Part shown: positions 13,601-55,264 of the stretch, piece by piece | How positions within the stretch are numbered: the first letter of the stretch is position 1 | How the letters are laid out: the number at the start of each line of letters is the position of its first letter | Assembly (NCBI GenBank): GCA_024362935.1 | Contig: JANCRA010000007.1 | Location: 21,415,003-21,479,002 of the forward strand | Length of the DNA stretch: 64,000 nt | Origin: Setophaga petechia | Taxonomy: Eukaryota; Chordata; Aves; Passeriformes; Parulidae | Direction of reading: 5' to 3' | The notes under the pieces: model-generated | What the model was told of the DNA's origin: nothing | The model's input: only the letters and a program-made list of their open reading frames with translations | The model's database searches: none | Made by a program: the position numbers and the translations under genes

Positions 13601-16600
13601 ATCCCATTACATACACATTTCCAACTGAGACTGAGTTAGTCAAAACCTATTCAATGCACTTAGGTTAACTCTACAAACCCCTTTGGATTGCAAATCAGGT
13701 GGGCAGAAACTGGAAGAAAAGGTTTGCTCAGACATTAGGAACAACTCAGGAATCCAGGTTGACAACAGCTCTGACTCAGTCTGGCTCAGTTTCTGTTAGG
13801 CAGGTTAAGATGTATTGTTTGTACCAAATAAAGCACAAATAACAGCTCTGCCTTTGTCTGCCTCTGGCAGCTCACTGCTGCTGGAGCTGTAGGAGACAAT
13901 GCCCCCCAGCCGGGACACTCACAGAAACTTCACCTGCAGCTCCCTCCTGTAGATTTTCTGGCGGTGCAAGGGTGGGCTCAGTGATGCAGGGGACTCCTCA
14001 GGCAGCTCTGAGTCTCTATATCTTACCAAGTCCTAGAGTCAGTATGCTGAGATTGTCTCTAATTTCAAGTTGTTCTGATCCAACCTCTCTTTTTTAGAAA
14101 TTATAACAAAGTGGTGCTCTCATTAACATATTTTATTAATTACTCTAAAGGATTCTACCCTGCATTAACCTTTTTGCTTGCTTTATTCTTGGAAGAAGAG
14201 CTAACAAGGCTGATTTCCACATGCTATAAGAGTGCACTATCATTCTTTTGGCCCATTGAGCAGCATGCTGTCATCTTTTTGAAACAACAGGGATATTCTT
14301 TACACTGAAAAGAAGATTAATAGAAAATTGTGTGATGTGATGTAATTTGAGGGAAACAAAATCCCTTCTCTTTGTTGTTTTTTTTTTCTGTATCCCCTGG
14401 AGAGTCAAGAAAATGTTTTTCAAGTAGCTGTAGGTAAGTAGCAATTAAATTACCAGGACTTTTTTTGCACTTTAGCCAAAGGAAGTTTTGCTTTAACATG
14501 CATAAAATGAACAGTCTGCGATGCAGAGACACAACCACAGTCTCTTTTCCATAGGGAAGCACATAAAACTCAGACTAGAGTGAGCAGCCTGATACCCTTA
14601 CACATTCACTCTCATATTCCATACTCCCCATGATACTTCAGATTGTGTTGCATTGTGGAAAAGTTTCAGGGTGAAAGGAATCCCACACAAATCCACTCAT
14701 ATCCTAGCATGTTGCAGGCCTTTACACTAACATCACTGAACAATCACTCTTGTCCATAAAAATGGAAATAGGACTGGGACTTCCATTTCCCCCTGGAGCC
14801 CCAGCTGTACTCTATAAGAAAAGGACAGCAGCTGGTATTTGTGCTCTGTTATGCAACCAGGATGAGGAACATTATTCCTGAATCCAAATCCTTTGGTTTA
14901 GGCATGACAAAAATACCAAACTGCTCAGAAAGGAAGTTACAGGCATATGAGAAAGCTGCAACTAAATGCATAGAAATACCCAACCTGTCACAGTGAGGGA
15001 CCTCTGCTGGCATTTCCTCAGGTGAGGTTACTCACAGGTCTGGATCTTTGGCCCCATCTTTGGCCAAAGGGAAAGATACAGACCTGGGAGTCCTGAATGT
15101 CACTGCTCCTGGGCATGTGTTCTCACTACCACAGTTAATTCAGAAGTACTTTAAATTAAACTAACTTAGTTACCTACTGTAACTCCCAATGAACTCAAGT
15201 TTTTTACTGTGGTTTCTTTAATTTCAAGAAGCTGTGGACTCCAGGCACCGAGGTGCTCCTGCACCCTGGGGTGTGTCCCTCTGCCTGTGTGACTGTTCCT
15301 GGGGCTAGAGTAGGTGACTGCCCTGCTGCAGAGCCCGGCCCTCCACTCCCCTGCAGGACAGCAAGATGGCTGCTGGACCATCTAATGCTGCAAAAAACTG
15401 CACCAGCTGCACCTCAACACATCTCCTCCCAGGATGTAAAGCCTCAGAATTTCCAGCTTCCAAAGTTTTGCTTTAACAGTATTCACCTACTTAATCCTTT
15501 TCCCCCCGACTTATGTTTCAGAAACTCAGGTGGCAAGAACACACCACTCAGCAATGCAGGATGTCTCCAGAGGTAACAAATGGACACGGTGGAAAACATA
15601 ATTGCTGGGTTGGGGTTTTTAACACATCTCTGAAAACATAATCTCTCATAATTTGAGTCCTGACTATGCTACCACCTACTAACACACAGAAAGACTCACT
15701 GAAGTGGAACTGCTCTTTAGTCTCACCATGATTAACACCTGCCACAGGAGATGTAAATTCCCTAGCAGCTGTGAGCTAGGATTAAACAAGGTTGAGGTTT
15801 TTGTGGCTTTGGGTTGTGTTTTTTCTTTAAATGATGAGGAAAAATAAAGAGCTTTAAGGGACACAGAAGTCAACTTTTTTTCCCCAGTTTTCTCTTTTCC
15901 CATTTCCCAAACACGAGAGATTTTTTCCCCCTTTCAGAATTTGCTTTGGAAACTTTAAATGCTGATGGGGAAACTTGTTGCAATAATTTTTAGAGCAACC
16001 TTCCTTCCTATACTTCAAGTCCCCTACCAAATTTATTCTACCTTAACTACCTGCATCACTAGGTACTTCCTAAAATACAATTTACAGTTCATGAAACATT
16101 TTCTGCACATCTGCAGAGAACTGGCTGATGACATGGTCCCACCACCTTTTTGCAACTCAGCAACTGACCTGGATGAAACACCTTCTCTCTTGACATCAGG
16201 TTTCCAAGCAGCCAATGGTAATTCCCCAACAATTACCAGTCATCCATGGGAAGCGAAGAGATAGGACTCAGAACTGCCAACTCCCAAATATTTATGGGAA
16301 TGTTTCTTGCTCCTCTCACCCCCCTGTAAAGTAGAATGGGCACATTAACACAAAAGCATTGAATTTCCAGCTATAATTCTAGTTCTCATAAGGTCAGTTA
16401 AGTTTGAAATAGTGATGCCTAACATTTTTGTTATTTTGTGAACTGCTTTACTTTAAAACTAATGTCTGAATCTGGTGGGGGTATGGGTTGGGGTATGTGG
16501 AAATAGCAGAATTTTATGTCTGTGTTGTAAAGAAAACTTGTATCCAGATAAAAACCACTATTCTAGTGAAAATTTTAAGGTATTGAGTTGTTGCAGAGAC

Positions 16601-16979
16601 AGATCTTGATGCTTTTCAGTTATTTTGAATTCCTCTGAGTGCTGATACACAAAAGTTAATGATGTACAAACCAAGAATGCATCTGAAGTCTCTCAGTATG
16701 CAAGAGATCTATTTCTGCTATTGTGTCTTTAGCTTCAAAAAATCCTAATTAGCAACTGGTCCAATCTTTTAATGAGTCTGTAACATCCTTTAACTCTGCA
16801 GCAACATGCCGTTCAGATTCCCTTTCCTATTTTAATGTGAGCTAAATTAAGGTTTAACTTTTACTCATCTCCTAACTTTCTCAGCTGTGAACAATCCTCA
16901 CAGCTCAGTGATTTGGCTGGTATTTGTTACCTGGGACATGCTGCTTAATTGCTACTACCTGTCCTGACAAGCCCTCTGA
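7616..16979. other. Gene-free intergenic spacer, middle part
   Basis: No exon-like frame with splice sites, no RNA gene and no repeat family I can name. Open frames up to 110 codons overlap on both strands, as expected by chance. The stretch near 10,560-10,920 has unusually mixed, non-repetitive sequence that might be conserved non-coding DNA, but this cannot be judged from one genome. Confidence 0.5.
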
Positions 16980-17290
16980 CTGAGACAGCTGACAAATGCC
17001 TAAAAACAAAATGAAAGGGGAAAACAGCAACAAATCCTCCTCATCTTAACTGGGTGGTGTGAAAATGGAGTTACCTCATCAGCCTTTGTAATTTTCAGGG
17101 ATTAATTAAAGGATAATGTTTGCTGCAGAGGAGTTTATGAGGCAATAAATAGCTTTTGCGGCTGATTAAGTGCCAAAGCAAAGCTGATAAAGGCATCTAA
17201 TAATTGCAAAAACCATTTAGTGCCTTGAATACATCTCTCAGGGATGCAAGTCTTACTTTGTGACAGATCAGCAGCAGATTAACGAAACGG
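16980..17290. promoter_or_regulatory. Possible conserved enhancer-like element
   Basis: A dense cluster of homeodomain-type cores lies next to a CpG island: GGGATTAATTAAAGG, GGCAATAAATAGC, CTGATTAAGTGCC, TGATAAAGG and CTAATAATTGC within about 200 bases. This composition is typical of vertebrate developmental enhancers. It is inference only; cross-species conservation was not tested. Confidence 0.3.
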
Positions 17291-17329
17291 AGAGGGGCCC
17301 TCCTTGCCTTCAGAGACCTCGGGTGGATA

Positions 17330-17800
17330 ACTAGAAAAGCCCACAAGGTGTCCAACTCAGCCCAAACCCGGGCTGATCCTCACCTGCCAGGAATCCACGA
17401 ACCCGCAGCTGAGGCCGTCGGTTTTGTTGCTCTGAACGCCCCAAGAGCGCAAAGGCCTCGCCGGGCCCCGCACAGGCCCAGCCTTGCCCGCCTTGCCCCG
17501 GGGTCTGGGGAGAGGGTTGGTTTCTGGGGCTCACAATGGCAAACCCGGGAGTGGGCTGAAATGGGAAGACGGGGAGTTTGAGGCCGGCCGGACTGGGAGC
17601 CCTGAGGGCGGGGGGCGCTGCGGGGATCCCACACTGTGCCCGCCCTGCAGCCAGCGCGGCCCCACTGAGGGGCACTGAGGGGCCGTCCCTCCATCCATTC
17701 CCCCGTGAGGGCGATGGCAGGAGCCCGAGGAGCAGGGAGACACTCGTGGTTCTGAGGCCCTTTCTTCTGTTACGCCATTTGGAGAGTGAGGGATAGCGAG
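17330..17800. promoter_or_regulatory. Orphan CpG-rich island in the spacer
   Basis: A sharply GC-rich block with roughly 28-30 CpG dinucleotides by eye in about 480 bases, in a window otherwise AT-rich and CpG-poor. It contains GC-box-like strings. A 160-codon minus-strand open frame (17,331-17,813) spans it, but open frames are expected in GC-rich DNA and the product shows no known domain. It could be a promoter for an unannotated non-coding transcript; the minus strand has a donor-like CAG/GTGAGG at about 17,383. Confidence 0.5.
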
Positions 17801-17814
17801 GGCATGAAGGCAAC

Positions 17815-18045
17815 GCCCCTAGTCTGGATGTTTAGGACAAGGTTCTTCACCCAGGGGGTGGCTGGGCGCTGGAACAGGCTCTCCAGGGAAGTGGTCACAG
17901 CACCAGCCCTGACAGAGTTCGGGAGCTGTTTGGACAATGCCTTCGGGAGCACAGTGTGGCTCTTAGGGCAGTCCTGTGCAGGGCCAGGAGTTGGACTCAC
18001 TGAGCCATTCAACTGGGGATGTTCCGTGGTTTCATGACTCTGTGA
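17815..18045 (+). mobile_element. CR1 LINE 3' end including the ORF2 C-terminus
   Basis: Translates to a CR1 reverse-transcriptase tail (FFTQGVAGRWNRLSREVV, then LTEFGSCLDNAF). It is followed by CTGTGCAGGGCCAGGAGTTG and a degraded terminal repeat, GTGGTTTCATGACTCTGTG. This is characteristic of bird CR1. Several bases before the terminal repeat are deleted relative to the usual form. The enzyme is not encoded intact. Confidence 0.8.
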
Positions 18046-21000
18046 AGGCAGCGCTCATGGCTGCCGCATCCTCGCTGCCGTGCTGAGCCTCAGCTCGTGT
18101 GGAAGGGTTGTTGTTTCTCTCTGGGTTCCTGTGCAGGTGCAAGAAGCTGTGGGGTGTTTGTAGCCATCTGCCACTTAAACTTATCAGAACTTTGAGTCTG
18201 GTTGGTTTGTTTTCTCCTTTGGGGTGGCACAGCAGGCTCCTGTGGTGGTGGTTGGAGCTACTTTTCCTGCTTAAGTGGGAAGGGGATGAGGCAGCACACA
18301 CCAGGCTCCCAGTGGTGAGGCATTCTAATCTCTTCCACAGCAGTACTTTGGTGGCTTTGCCAGCTGTGACCACATCTAAATTGGAGGCAAAAATACTCCA
18401 CAGTGGGAAACTGAGAGAAATAAACCAAACAGAGCCAGGGAAAATAGGCTGTTGGCAAGTGCATCCCATGTCCCTTCCTCCTCCTTTACTTTTCCTGCCC
18501 CTGCACAGCCCATGTAAACTGTCATGGGTTTTGGTGTTTTTTTGCTCTCCTTGCTTTGTTTGCTGCCTTGCTCTTCAGCTGATAAATAATAGGCACAGCC
18601 AAAGAGTGATGCAACTTCTAACTGTGAGAACACAGAGTTCTGCATTTTATAAACAATAATTAACTACTGCTGACTGTGTCGGCCGTGAGAAGCCTGAAAT
18701 GCTGATCACATCTTGCAGCTCTCACCAGGGCAGCAAAGAAAGCAGAAGTACCAACTTTGAATTCTGCCATGTTGTCCTTTCCAGCTTGCAAATGAACTGA
18801 TGATTTAACTGATATGATGCCTAAGTGGGTGAACTTTAAATTAGTCATAAATGAAGACAGACACTGGTGGGCTGGCACTTACCGTGGGTTTTGTTATTCT
18901 GCATGATTCCTTCCTCTGCCATCTCTTGAAAACACATTCTCTTGAATATGAGCATGGGCTACATTTTGACTTTATGCTTAGAAGTGAACTTTGCCTGTGT
19001 TTATATGAGTCCAAATATGTCCAAACGAACATGAAATAGCACCCGAGTACCTAAAGTTTAGTTGACAAGTTCGATTCAGTTAGATTGTTGGGCTTTGTGA
19101 GTGATAATAATTGCAAAATAGAGGCCAAGAATGAACAGTTACAAGTGTCCCAGAAGTTTTATAATCTGGACTGTGTGGAGGCAAGGGCAGCATGGAGAAA
19201 TAGATCAGAATACAGTGCAGCATTTTCCTAAAGGCACATACTTGTTTTGGTAATGCAAAGTTAAAAGTCAGTTTTGCTGTTAGGTGAGGCAGCTCTGATT
19301 CAGAAGAAAGGCAGGAATTGGAAAGCGTAATTTTCTTGGAGTTGATGCATTTTTAATGTCTTCCTTCTCTGGCTACAGCAGAGATCATGACAAATTCAAC
19401 TGACTTTTTTCAAGCTCTATTGTTGCAAAAGCAGATTTTAACATCTGCGTTAGCTCTTCCCTTGGCTTACCATTACAGATTTCTACTTGAAGGCTTTATT
19501 TCTCAGATGCTGGGCTGTGATTGATAATTAAATCCCTGTAAGTGCAGTATGAGTCACGAGAAACAAGGTCAGAATACAGAAATGTGTATCTGGAGAGCAC
19601 AGTATTTACTCAGAGAGAGCTAACATTGAAACAGCAGCAAAAAGCACACAAGTTAACCACATGAAACGCCTGGGCCGCTACACTGAGCAGTATTCCCTTT
19701 TCTCAATGGAGTATCTAAGCACCCAGCCTGCATAAACTGTGAAATGTAATTACCCTGACATATGGGAAAACTCTGGCAGGCACAGCCTTGGCATGGACAG
19801 CACACATAGTCCTGCAAAGGCCCCTGGAACTGGAGTGCGTTGGAGACACGGCCAGCATGTTCCGATAGCTCAGCTATTTCTGAGCCTCTCACTGAGCTGC
19901 AGAGGAGTTCACTTTGCTGCATCCCTGGAACAGCCATTTGGCAGGATGCAGTGTATCCTTCCTTTCTCCCCCTTCCTGCAGCTTTTGCACCTGAGGCTGA
20001 ATTTATGGGTTTGAAGTTTCTGCTCTCTGGATCAACTTCCTTCCCTCATCTGAAAAGGGAAAATGAGCAGTAAATGTTTTCCTTTAGTATGTGGAATACC
20101 TTTTACAACTTAGCAAATCCTGGTCTGAATTTTACTTTAAAAGAAAATACTGAAGGTCATTATCTGAAAGAGTTTGTGATTGTTGATTACTATGTAAATT
20201 GTCAAACACCCAATTCCAAGTTAGCTACCCACATGACTGAGCTAAGAAAGCAGAACAAGTCTTGAACATATGACTTTTAAAGGTTTGATAGCCTTAAGGA
20301 AAAATAGCCTAACAAATTTCCTAAACCCTCATGTGCTGGTTTGTGCAGATGGAAGGCTGGTAGGTACAACTTGAGATGTACCCACCAGCAAGTTGCAAGT
20401 TTGGATCCCAGGGTCTACAAGTTAATAAAAAAGTCTTAACCTTGGCAAAGGACAACTTTCTTGTCTTCTTGCCTATCTACTGCAGCATATGCACAGTGTA
20501 TTTAGAATAGTGTATTTAGCTGTTGCCCAAGAAAAAAAGATACAGAGGAGCTTGGACCTTCTAGTCTTTATGCTAAATTAAAGGCACCTGTTAGCAATAG
20601 AAGAAAATTAAGGTTTTGTTGTTATTGCATAAGGTTTGTGAATGGAGATGACTTGGCATTATGAGCACCATGCTTGCTCCAACCAGCAGAGCTGCCCATG
20701 CACACAGACAGATGAAGAGCATCTCCTTTTGAGTGACATCCAAGATCACAGGACTGTCAGTGTGAACTCAGAGCTCTGTTACCCTGCTGCTATCTGGTCC
20801 TCTCAGGAGGGGAGTGGCATTCCTGTGCTGCAGAGGGTAGTGCTGTCAGTTTCACATCAAAGGAAGCTTTCCCTTGCTGGGCACAATCCCTGAGTCTGGT
20901 CTGGTTGCCAGAGAATCAATTAAATCCTGATTCCTGAACAGGGAGCTGGCCTTAAAAACAGTGTAACTGAACAGATACTTCCAAACCTGCTGTAGAAGAG

Positions 21001-22239
21001 AATACTGGAGAACTAGTGAAGCTACTAGAAGGAGCCAACTGAAAGGGTTTCTGACACAAATTGAAAGGTGATGTCTTTTAATAGACCACTGAAAGAATTT
21101 AGATGGATTATCATCTCTATAAAAATCCTTATATTGAGAGAACTTTCCTTGAGAGTAATTCACTTAAATGTGATTTGAAAAATAATGTTTACTCTAAAGC
21201 ATCTCTCTGCCTGGTTTAAGGAACTCCATCTTCCAAGCTTTTGACTACAAAGCAACTTAGCACAAGTCAGTTACTGCTGTCATCCTTAAGAGCTTTAAAA
21301 CTTGCCCTGTGCCAAAGCTCTATTAACACTGCACACCAAGCTATATTTAACACTTCATTATTTACCATTTGTAAGCAAGGTAATAAAAGCTTTGGTATGT
21401 GAATGTGTTTTCATCTTAGAAGTTTTCCACAGTTTCTAATATGGCCTAAAAGCTGCCCTACTACTGCTTGAATTAAGGCTTAATTAGAAACATGTGCTCT
21501 TTGCCTTACAACCTGCAGAACCACAAGACAGTAGTAAAGTTTGGGATACCACTAATGGCAAATGCAAGCATTTGTCTTTAAATCTGGTAATCTTAAGGTA
21601 AAATAAAAGATTTGTAAAGATAATGGGCTAAAGCAAAAGACTCAACTTGAACTAATTTGAGTTAAACTAAATCACTGTGTATACCTTGGATATTCAGTGT
21701 AATTTTGCTTTCAGTAAACTTAGGAAAAAAAAACCTTACAAAAGCATCAGGGAGAAGGATAAAAAAACAACTTAGAAACCTGCAATAGTTATAAGTAAAT
21801 TTGCAGAAAGCAAGCAGCTTCCTGCCTAAGTGAATTCCAAATATAACATGCATGGAGAAAGACAGACTTGTTAGAATGAATTCTTAGTTTAACTAAGTAC
21901 AACAGACACAGCAGAAGGGCAGAAGGTGTGTTTATGCAGACCTGTTTGCAGAAGGTAGTTCTCCATTTAGTTTTCAGTAGGATTTCAAGCAGTCCTTAAG
22001 ACTGGTTGAAAAGCAGATTATGTATACACTTGTTTGAAAGTCATTCCTTCCAACCCAGAATGTGGTCACCAGTCAGAGGTACTTAGTTTTCACAGGTTAG
22101 CAAGCTCTGAATCAGGAACTACATTAATTTGGAGGTCTGGCTTTGGTGACTATTAGTGGTTTTTTGATGCTATTAAATGATGAGAGAGACGAGTTTAAGT
22201 CAGTGCAAATTACACACAATGCATCAAACCCTGAGTATG
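18046..22239. other. Gene-free intergenic spacer, right part
   Basis: The longest open frame (plus strand, 18,099-18,659, 186 codons) has no recognisable domain and a composition rich in Leu, Cys and Trp as in translated non-coding DNA. Nothing else supports a gene here. Confidence 0.5.
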
Positions 22240-22420
22240 AGGCAGTGGAGAAGGCTGCCCAGAGAAGTTATGGATGCCCCATTCCTGGAAGTGTTCGGGG
22301 ACAGGTTGAACAGATCTTGGAGCAGTCTGGTGTAGTGGAAGGTGTCCCTGCCCATGGAAGGGCTTTGGAACTGGATGATCTTTAGGGTTGCTTCCAACCC
22401 AAAGCATTCTGAGCCTGTGC
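22240..22420 (+). mobile_element. CR1 LINE 3' end
   Basis: Close match to the classic avian CR1 3' terminus: GAAGGCTGCCCAGAGAAGTT, ATGCCCCATTCCTGGAAGTG, GTGGAAGGTGTCCCTGCCCA, ACTGGATGATCTTTAGGGTT, ending in a decayed terminal repeat near 22,410. 5'-truncated, as most CR1 copies are. Confidence 0.92.
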
Positions 22421-23459
22421 ATGGTTCTACTCAGTTCATGTTCTTTGGGCCTCCAGTAACTTCACCTGCAGTCAGTCACAGCTGAGGCTGTATCCTCATT
22501 AGCAAGTAAAAACCTGTACTAGGGGCAGAGCTGGAGAGCAAAAGGGCTGGTGCTGAGAATCTGACATATTTGAAGGCTTCATTTCAGCCTAGAAATAAAT
22601 AAACTTTCCTATTCCAGCCCAGACCCTGGTCTGGTCCAGCTGAATACCCATTTAAGAGATCAAATACAGTCAGAAGCATTCTAAGAGCTATTTCTTGCTG
22701 GAGTTTCGCTGTAAGTGAATCCAGTTTGTGCACTGAGGACACTGCACAAACAAGCCAGATCTTGGCAAATGCTCTGCTAGTTTGAAAAGCACAGAACAAC
22801 TTTTTGTTAAATATTAAGGTAACAAAATCCAATTTTTTATATAGTTGGTGCAGTGTTCCTGTTGGGTTACATTTCAAAGCATTAATTCACAGAACAGTTA
22901 ACATCAGCCAGTACATATAATATTCTTGAAACAATTATTCTAGGTTCTGCCTTCCCCTGTTTTTCAGGTGCAGGAGTCTTGTTGATGTGATATCCAAGAG
23001 AGCCATCGCTAAAATTACTATGGTTGCATAGCAACCACAATGTGATAAATAAATGGCTTTAAAAAGTCCTAGGCTATTTCTTTCCCAACAGAACCCGAAG
23101 TTTCTTATCACTGCACCTAATAAAACTCTTGAAGAAAAACATATGCAATTTTTACCACTAAAGAAGTTTTATTCAAATATCTTGTTATTTCTAGGCACTA
23201 TCACCAAATTACTGCAAGTTATCTTCAAGTCCGCATTATTCCAGCATTGTAACTTCTCTGCAAACACCACCAAGACCCATCTTGTCTCCCCTCCTTGGAT
23301 CATCAGCTGAAAGCACAACAGAAATGGTCTGAAGGTAGAAATTAACCAATATAACACTCATAATCCAGCTGTAATTTCCAAAAGCATTAGGTTTTTTATA
23401 CAGCCAGATAAGTCTTCCCTAGAGAAACAAAACTAAACATGGACAAACCCAACATGCAA
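22421..23459. other. Spacer between a CR1 copy and the BTAF1 3' UTR
   Basis: AT-rich DNA with no recognisable gene. It includes the distal BTAF1 poly(A) candidate, so part of it may be transcribed. Confidence 0.4.
23168..23173 (-). promoter_or_regulatory. BTAF1: BTAF1 distal poly(A) signal candidate
   Basis: A second minus-strand AATAAA 312 bases further on, followed by a T-rich stretch. It could give a 1.75-kb 3' UTR by alternative polyadenylation, or be a chance hexamer in AT-rich DNA. Confidence 0.35.
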
Positions 23460-24910
23460 CTTATATATTCCCAGTTTGTTTTATTTTCATGGAATGCTAA
23501 TTTAGTTACAAGCTGGCAGTTCATAACTACTGAAATGTGACATTAATTCTTCTCCAATGCTATAGAACTGTCTTGATTTATATAGTTTTAAAACAATCTT
23601 ATTTTACAATAGTTGAGGTCTCTGGTGGTTTTTAAGCTCTGATGCTTAAGCACACAGCAAGCTATAAACCTTAGGTTTTATATTTATACATATATTCTAT
23701 GTATTCAGACAACTGCTGTAAGTTATCTATAACTTAATATTTATAAAAAAGTGCATATATTGGTACATATGCACATCTAGAAACACACTTTTATACTGCC
23801 TCCCTTTTTTATAAAAAGCTGCATAACATACAGCCATATTATTCTCACTCACTGCTATTAAAGTCTTTTACTATCTTTGTTACACAACTTTAACTATTCG
23901 ATTACCTCAAACTGAATGTAGGTACTTCTATGTATATTTTCTCCTAAAGAAAAAAAGTCCCCCCTATTCCTTTAAGAAGCTTTAAATCATGCATTGGTTT
24001 AGTACACAGTCACTTTTAGCATGGATTTTAGAATCCTAGACAGTGTAAAATCTACTTCTGGAAAACATCTGTCTGTATATTTAATTTCTTCTTTTAGTTA
24101 CAAAAAATATATAGGATTGAAACATATGGAATACATGCATCTCTCAAAGTGGCTATATTCTAGCCTTATAGATAAATTAAAAAAGTACACCCCTGCTAAC
24201 AGGATGCAAACATGGCCTCAAATAGGCCATTACCTGTATTTAATAGAGCTCATTACATTAAAAAGTTCAAGTCAGCTGTTCTCACAAGATGGTGTCAAAA
24301 GACTGAAGAGCATGATATATATATGGTCAATATACAAAGGTGGGTGCACAGGCCTAGTGCCATTCCATTCTTCAATAATTTCAAGGCTTCTAGGCTTTGC
24401 CTCTGGTGATGTAACTCCTGAAATGATCTGAATAAAAGCTTAAGTTGAAAATTGCTTTTTAAATATATCATAAAAGCAAGTTGTGTTTAAAATGAAAATG
24501 TACACTGAACAACCTGAAGTACTCACTGAAACAACTGTACAAAATTATTACAGAAACAGAAAGAAATAATGGTGGACTTAACTGCAAACACAAGTCCCAC
24601 TTGTTAACAGATGTAAAACCTGCTTTAATTCATCTACCAAGTAAGAATTTGCAGCTGTTCAGAACAAGTAAAATTCGAACCACCTCACAATGTTTACATT
24701 TAAAGTTTTTATACAGTGCAAACATTTAAGACAGAATAACTTCCCAGTGAAACAGCTGACACTACTTCATGCCAGTCTTTTGAAGAGTCTTCTTTCAGTA
24801 AGTCTATTTACACATTAAGCTAAAGGTTCACTCTATATGCTTTGAAGTTTGCTGAATATCAGCAGAAAAATATGTGAACTAGCAGCAGTTGTATTACAAA
24901 TATGTGGTGG
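23460..24910 (-). other. BTAF1: BTAF1 3' UTR
   Basis: About 1.45 kb of AT-rich sequence follows the stop codon and has no conserved reading frame. An AATAAA on the minus strand (23,480-23,485) is followed within about 25 bases by a GT-rich stretch, the usual layout of a cleavage site. The length is similar to that recalled for mammalian BTAF1. No transcript was checked, so the end is inferred. Confidence 0.7.
23480..23485 (-). promoter_or_regulatory. BTAF1: BTAF1 proximal poly(A) signal candidate
   Basis: Minus-strand AATAAA about 1.43 kb past the stop codon. Downstream lies a GT-rich element (TTGCATGTTGGGTTTGTCC). It is the best-looking poly(A) signal in the 3' flank. Confidence 0.6.

Positions 24911-55264
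<30,354 letters not shown>

Noticed and set aside
17331..17813. 160-codon minus-strand open frame over the CpG island
   Set aside because: GC-rich DNA lacks stop codons by composition, all frames there are open for long distances, and the product has no recognisable domain.
18099..18659. 186-codon plus-strand open frame, the longest outside BTAF1
   Set aside because: No domain, no homologue recalled, overlapping long frames on the opposite strand, and no splice or promoter context.
24021..24431. 136-codon plus-strand open frame
   Set aside because: It lies antisense in the BTAF1 3' UTR and has no recognisable product.
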